Positions 40,267 through 43,580 of a stretch of 43,580 nucleotides of DNA are shown here, piece by piece (within the stretch, counting starts at the first letter, position 1; each line of letters begins with the position of its first letter). Under the pieces are notes generated by a model. The model did no database searches. It was not told where the DNA came from and saw only the letters and a program-made list of their open reading frames with translations. Made by a program: the position numbers and the translations under genes. Location: contig JAISKZ010000032.1 in NCBI GenBank assembly GCA_031260725.1, forward strand, positions 1-43,580, read 5' to 3'. The stretch is from Desulfovibrio sp. (lineage in GTDB: Bacteria > Desulfobacterota > Desulfovibrionia > Desulfovibrionales > Desulfovibrionaceae).

Positions 40267-42909
40267 TTATGGAGTCAGCTGCACTTCATAAGAATCATCG
40301 TCGTTCAGGTACTTGCGGGCCGCGGCCTGCACGTCTGCGGGCGTCAGTTTGGCGGCATTTGCAATCAGTGTTTTCTGAAAATCCCGCGGATTGTGCAAAA
40401 CAGCGTCCGTGGCAGCTTCTCCTGCGCGTGAGGCCAGACTTTGGCGTTGCCTGTAGTAATCGCCCACAAGCTGATTGTACGCCGCTCTGAGCAATTTTTC
40501 CGGCAGAGGTTTGGCCTTGACGGCGGCAGTCACCCCTGCAAAGCCCTGTTTGGCCTGCTCCATCCTGTCAGCAGTCGTGCCGATATAAAACGCCATGAAT
40601 CCCGCCTCCGGCATGGCGCGGTAAAAGGCCGTCACAGAATATCCCAGGCCCTGATCATCACGCAGAGAGGAGAACAGCAGTCCGCTCTGGCCGGAAAGAG
40701 CCTCCCGCAGCAGCAGCAGGGCCGGCGCATCCGGGTGGCTTAACGGTACGGCTTTAAATAGCCGCAGCAGATGGGCCTGATTACGGCCGGACAGATTGAG
40801 CGTCAGCTTATGCGCGCTTCCCCATTCCGGCGGCGTCACCAATGCCTCCCCGCTGGGGCGAAAAGATATTTTTGCCGGTTCAGGCAGGTTTTTCACAAAA
40901 GCCAGCACGGCGTCCCTGTCAAAATCCCCGGCCACGGAAAGCACCCACGGCTGAGCGGACTGACGCTTCCAGAATTCACGGACATTTTTGCCGTCAAAAC
41001 GATCCAGACCTGCCGGCGTGCCCAGACTGTCAAATCCATACACATGCCCACCGGGGAAAAGGAAAGGATTCACCCTGGCAAAGAGATAGGCCAACGGCCT
41101 GTCCGCGCGCTGCCGGATGGCGGATTTCATATCTTCCGCCTCGCGCCGCACTTCACTTCTCTCAAAACGCGGCTTTCGCAGCATGTCGCCGAGCATAGTG
41201 AAATAGTCCGCGTTGAAGCGCGATGGCCCTGTCAGCGACACGCCGAAGGTCTGCAAACCCGCCCTGGCGTCGACAGAAGCGGCGCGTTCAGAAAAATACC
41301 GTTCTATGCCCTTGGCGTTAAAACCGGCACACCCTGCCGTGAGCGCGCGGGCCGTCAACTCGGCCAGACCCTGCTCCTCCGGGCTGATCAGGGCATTGCC
41401 GCCCGGCATCATCAACTCCAGAGAAATATAGGGCACAGTGGGGTCAGGTGTCAGCACAAGCGTGCGCCCCATGCCCAGGTCGAGCGTTTCACGTTGCCCG
41501 GCATGGCTTTGTCCTGTCGCGACAGCAGGCGCATTGCCTGCGCCGGGCCAGTTTTGCTGCATCTGCGCTTCAAAATCCGGCAGCGCCGCATTTTGCGGCG
41601 CCAACACGCGAACGCGCGCGCGCTGCGGCACAATCCAGTCACTGATGGCGCGCTGCAGACGGTTCTCGTCCACTGTACGCTGGCTGAAGCGCAGGTTCCG
41701 CTCCGCCTCAAACCCGCCCAGATCAAATTGCACGGCCCCGCGCCACGAGGCGAGCCCATTCAGCGTTTCGCCAGCCCTGTCCATCTCATCTTCCAGATTA
41801 AATTTGGCGCGCTGCAGGGATGCGGCACTGAAATCTTTTGCCCTGAGCTTCGCCATATCCCTGATAAATTCCTGCCAGAAGGGCGCTGCCTTGTCGGCGT
41901 CCATCGTAGCCGTAATGGTCAAAAGCCCCACGTGCGCCATACTCATATTGTGCACGCTTATCTCGTCCACCAGGTGTTTGTCGTACTTGTACTTATCCCG
42001 CAAAAATGACGTGCCGTCCCCGCCGAGCAGGTACGAAAGAACATCCAGATCCACAGAGCGCAGATCGCGCAACCCAGGCACGGGAAAGGACATTCCAAGA
42101 TAAACTTTGTTCCAGGGACCTCTGTGCACTTCAACACGCGGACCGCCCGCCGCATCGCAAAGATCGGGGCTTGCAACGGCAGGCAAAGCCTCACTGTTTT
42201 TCAAACCGCCGAAGAGCTTTGCCGCATAGGCATGCACCGCGTCCTCATCAATGTCTCCGGCCACCAGCAGGAGCATGTTTTGCGGCTGATACCAGCGCTT
42301 GACATACGAACGCAGATCCTCGGCGGAAAAAGCCCGCACCGTGTCCCTGTAGCCGATAATCGGCCGGCCGTACGCGGTATTGTGCAGGCCGGCTGTCTGA
42401 AGCTCTTCAAAAAGCCTGCGCATGGGCGAATCTTCGCCGATTTCCAGCTCGGAAATGATGACATTTTTTTCAGTTTCCAGATCTTTTGCGTCAAGTTTTG
42501 CCTGAAAAGCCATATCCTTCACGACATCCAGGCCGGTACGCCAGTGCGCTGCCGGCATATCCGTAATATAGGTGGTTTTATCAAAACCTGTGGTCGCGTT
42601 CAGATACCCTCCCAACGCCTCAACCTCACGTGCCGCCTGCCCCTTGGGGCGGTGATCTGTGCCTTTGAAAACCATGTGCTCAAGCGCATGGCTGATTCCC
42701 GCCTGACGCCGCGTCTCGTTGACAGAGCCCGTGCCCACATAGAGCCTGACGCAGACAAGGGGGAAGCGCGTATCCCTGATAATATATACGCCAAGCCCGT
42801 TCGGAAGGCGGGTCAAACGCCCTTCGCCGGCAAACGCGAGGCCGGCTGACCCGCATGACGAGACAGCAATAAACAAGAGCAGTACCGGAACAAAAAACAG
42901 GCAACGCAT
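40267..42909 (-). CDS. secreted M16-family zinc metalloprotease
   Basis: 880 residues; AAGGAG lies 6 bases before the ATG at 42909. Residues 1-28 are a signal peptide, possibly with a lipobox-like SSC, ending AFAGEG. The inverted zinc motif H74-A-L-E77-H78 is followed, as in the family, by a distal Glu in EKNVIISELEIGED. The N-terminal half holds the active domain pair; the second half (from about 440) is an inactive M16 pair without a zinc motif. The domain order (two active-half, two inactive-half) and length fit pitrilysin/PqqL-type periplasmic proteases. It probably degrades small peptides in the periplasm. It lies 60 bases upstream of thiD on the same strand. Confidence 0.92.
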   Translation of the reverse strand: MRCLFFVPVLLLFIAVSSCGSAGLAFAGEGRLTRLPNGLGVYIIRDTRFPLVCVRLYVGTGSVNETRRQAGISHALEHMVFKGTDHRPKGQAAREVEALGGYLNATTGFDKTTYITDMPAAHWRTGLDVVKDMAFQAKLDAKDLETEKNVIISELEIGEDSPMRRLFEELQTAGLHNTAYGRPIIGYRDTVRAFSAEDLRSYVKRWYQPQNMLLLVAGDIDEDAVHAYAAKLFGGLKNSEALPAVASPDLCDAAGGPRVEVHRGPWNKVYLGMSFPVPGLRDLRSVDLDVLSYLLGGDGTSFLRDKYKYDKHLVDEISVHNMSMAHVGLLTITATMDADKAAPFWQEFIRDMAKLRAKDFSAASLQRAKFNLEDEMDRAGETLNGLASWRGAVQFDLGGFEAERNLRFSQRTVDENRLQRAISDWIVPQRARVRVLAPQNAALPDFEAQMQQNWPGAGNAPAVATGQSHAGQRETLDLGMGRTLVLTPDPTVPYISLELMMPGGNALISPEEQGLAELTARALTAGCAGFNAKGIERYFSERAASVDARAGLQTFGVSLTGPSRFNADYFTMLGDMLRKPRFERSEVRREAEDMKSAIRQRADRPLAYLFARVNPFLFPGGHVYGFDSLGTPAGLDRFDGKNVREFWKRQSAQPWVLSVAGDFDRDAVLAFVKNLPEPAKISFRPSGEALVTPPEWGSAHKLTLNLSGRNQAHLLRLFKAVPLSHPDAPALLLLREALSGQSGLLFSSLRDDQGLGYSVTAFYRAMPEAGFMAFYIGTTADRMEQAKQGFAGVTAAVKAKPLPEKLLRAAYNQLVGDYYRQRQSLASRAGEAATDAVLHNPRDFQKTLIANAAKLTPADVQAAARKYLNDDDSYEVQLTP

Positions 42910-43063
42910 GAAAACTCCTTCGGGCAGCTTCAGTGAACCTCAACTCAATGCGGCAATCAACACATTCAGTATAAACAAATTAATTTTTTGCAGCAACAAA
43001 AACACATTGCGGCAAGTTCTCATGATTACATGATAAAATAACGGGCAAACAAACGTTCATTCA

Positions 43064-43268
43064 TTATGCCGGGATGCGCTGCCATTTGACGCCATTATCA
43101 AAATGCCCGACAGGGGCCGGCATGGCTGCTGCTGAGGCAGGACCAATGCCGCTTATCCGCACAAGACGTTTACATGCGTCAGAGCGCTTTGCCTGTGTCG
43201 CGATCAGCGTGTTCAGTCTCTCAATTTTCTTCGCAATCTCTTGATACTCTGAAAAACTGAATTCATTT
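43064..43268 (-). pseudogene. IS110-family transposase remnant
   Basis: On the minus strand a frame reads NEFSFSEYQEIAKKIERLNT, then LIATQAKRSDACKRLVRISG and IGPASAAAMPAPVGHFDNGV, ending at TAA (43064-43066). IS110-type transposases have the same phrase, RLxxIPGIGPxTAxAxxAxxGDxxxFxNGRxLAAWLGL, in their C-terminal Transposase_20 domain. The sequence ends shortly after the NG motif and lacks the N-terminal DEDD domain, so it is a dead fragment. Confidence 0.65.
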
Positions 43269-43277
43269 CATTTTCGC

Positions 43278-43305
43278 TTGACAGCCTTTACGTTTTGTTT
43301 GTAAA
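43278..43305 (+). promoter_or_regulatory. possible rightward promoter before the (AC)n tract
   Basis: TTGACA at 43278-43283, a 16-base spacer and TGTAAA at 43300-43305. The -35 box is perfect, the -10 box matches 4 of 6. It would send transcription towards the (AC)n tract and the right edge of the window; no gene is visible before the edge. Confidence 0.4.
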
Positions 43306-43458
43306 AAAGAAAAAATTTCATGGTTTTTGGTTTATTGCATCAGTTCGGTTTGTTTTTCAACGTAAAGGCACAGTGCATGTGGTCAGGGCAAGGGCAAATT
43401 CTCCCGCGCGGAGGGGAGAGAGTTTCTGACGAAGCCGGCGGTTTCGGCCCGATTCTTG

Positions 43459-43516
<58 letters not shown>

Positions 43517-43580
43517 TAACTCCGCAAGTGCCGCGCCTGCCCGCAAGGTTCAGCGCGGCTTTCGGCATTTCCCTTTTCCC

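Noticed and set aside
40771..42009. 412-codon plus-strand frame within the M16 protease
   Set aside because: Antisense shadow of a gene with a signal peptide and HxxEH motif.

Overview
The window looks like a chromosomal segment of a Desulfovibrio-type sulfate reducer (Desulfovibrionaceae). The clearest pointers are a signal-peptide-bearing, presumably periplasmic CbiK cobaltochelatase followed by a FecCD-type permease, its ATPase, a binding protein and CobI (an order I know from Desulfovibrio vulgaris), a stand-alone AICAR formyltransferase, and a MucR/Ros-type zinc-finger regulator. Base composition is moderately GC-rich and genes are tightly packed. No rRNA, tRNA or CRISPR array was recognised. 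The spaces between operons hold worn transposase fragments of four families (IS5, IS481, IS630, IS110) and a zeta-toxin fragment, which points to past mobile-element traffic and gene decay.

Region 1 (1-14.85 kb, minus strand) is one long operon read from a sigma70-like promoter near 14.83 kb. In transcription order it holds a glycine-zipper lipoprotein, a membrane-anchored trypsin-like protease, an SrfA-like protein, a secreted protein sharing the SrfA C-terminal domain, SrfB (actin/Hsp70-fold ATPase), SrfC (large GTPase), a single-pass membrane protein, an exported von Willebrand A protein resembling the kinase-free C-terminal half of the type VI secretion kinase PpkA, an ABC ATPase and an FtsX-like permease that runs off the left edge. 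The last three repeat the ppkA-tagT-tagS order of the type VI threonine phosphorylation pathway, but no secretion-machine gene is present. This is the most interesting part of the window: a possible envelope stress or signalling system combining an actin-like ATPase, a dynamin-like GTPase, a protease, a VWA protein and a mechanotransmission-type ABC pair.

Region 2 (14.9-20.1 kb, plus strand) has a decayed IS5-type transposase, a cobalamin riboswitch with a Shine-Dalgarno-sequestering stem, then cbiK, permease, ATPase, binding protein and cobI. Region 3 (20.2-23.5 kb, minus) has an XRE-cupin regulator, an acyl-CoA ligase and SppA. Region 4 (23.7-27.1 kb, plus) has the AICAR formyltransferase, CbiA and a small LpdD-like protein, the last preceded by an IS481-type remnant.

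Region 5 (27.2-34.2 kb, minus) has BioB, a MucR-like regulator, a lipoprotein, a divergent carbamoyltransferase-like protein, an AT-rich orphan PD-(D/E)XK nuclease beside an IS630-type remnant, RlpA and TrmFO. Region 6 (34.3-36.1 kb, plus) has rplU, rpmA and a glycosyltransferase. Region 7 (36.2-42.9 kb, minus) has a TauABC-type ABC importer with a Tat-exported binding protein, ThiD with a zeta-toxin remnant at its 3' end, and an M16 metalloprotease. The last 670 bases hold no intact gene, only an IS110-type remnant, a promoter-like site and a 55-base (AC)n tract.
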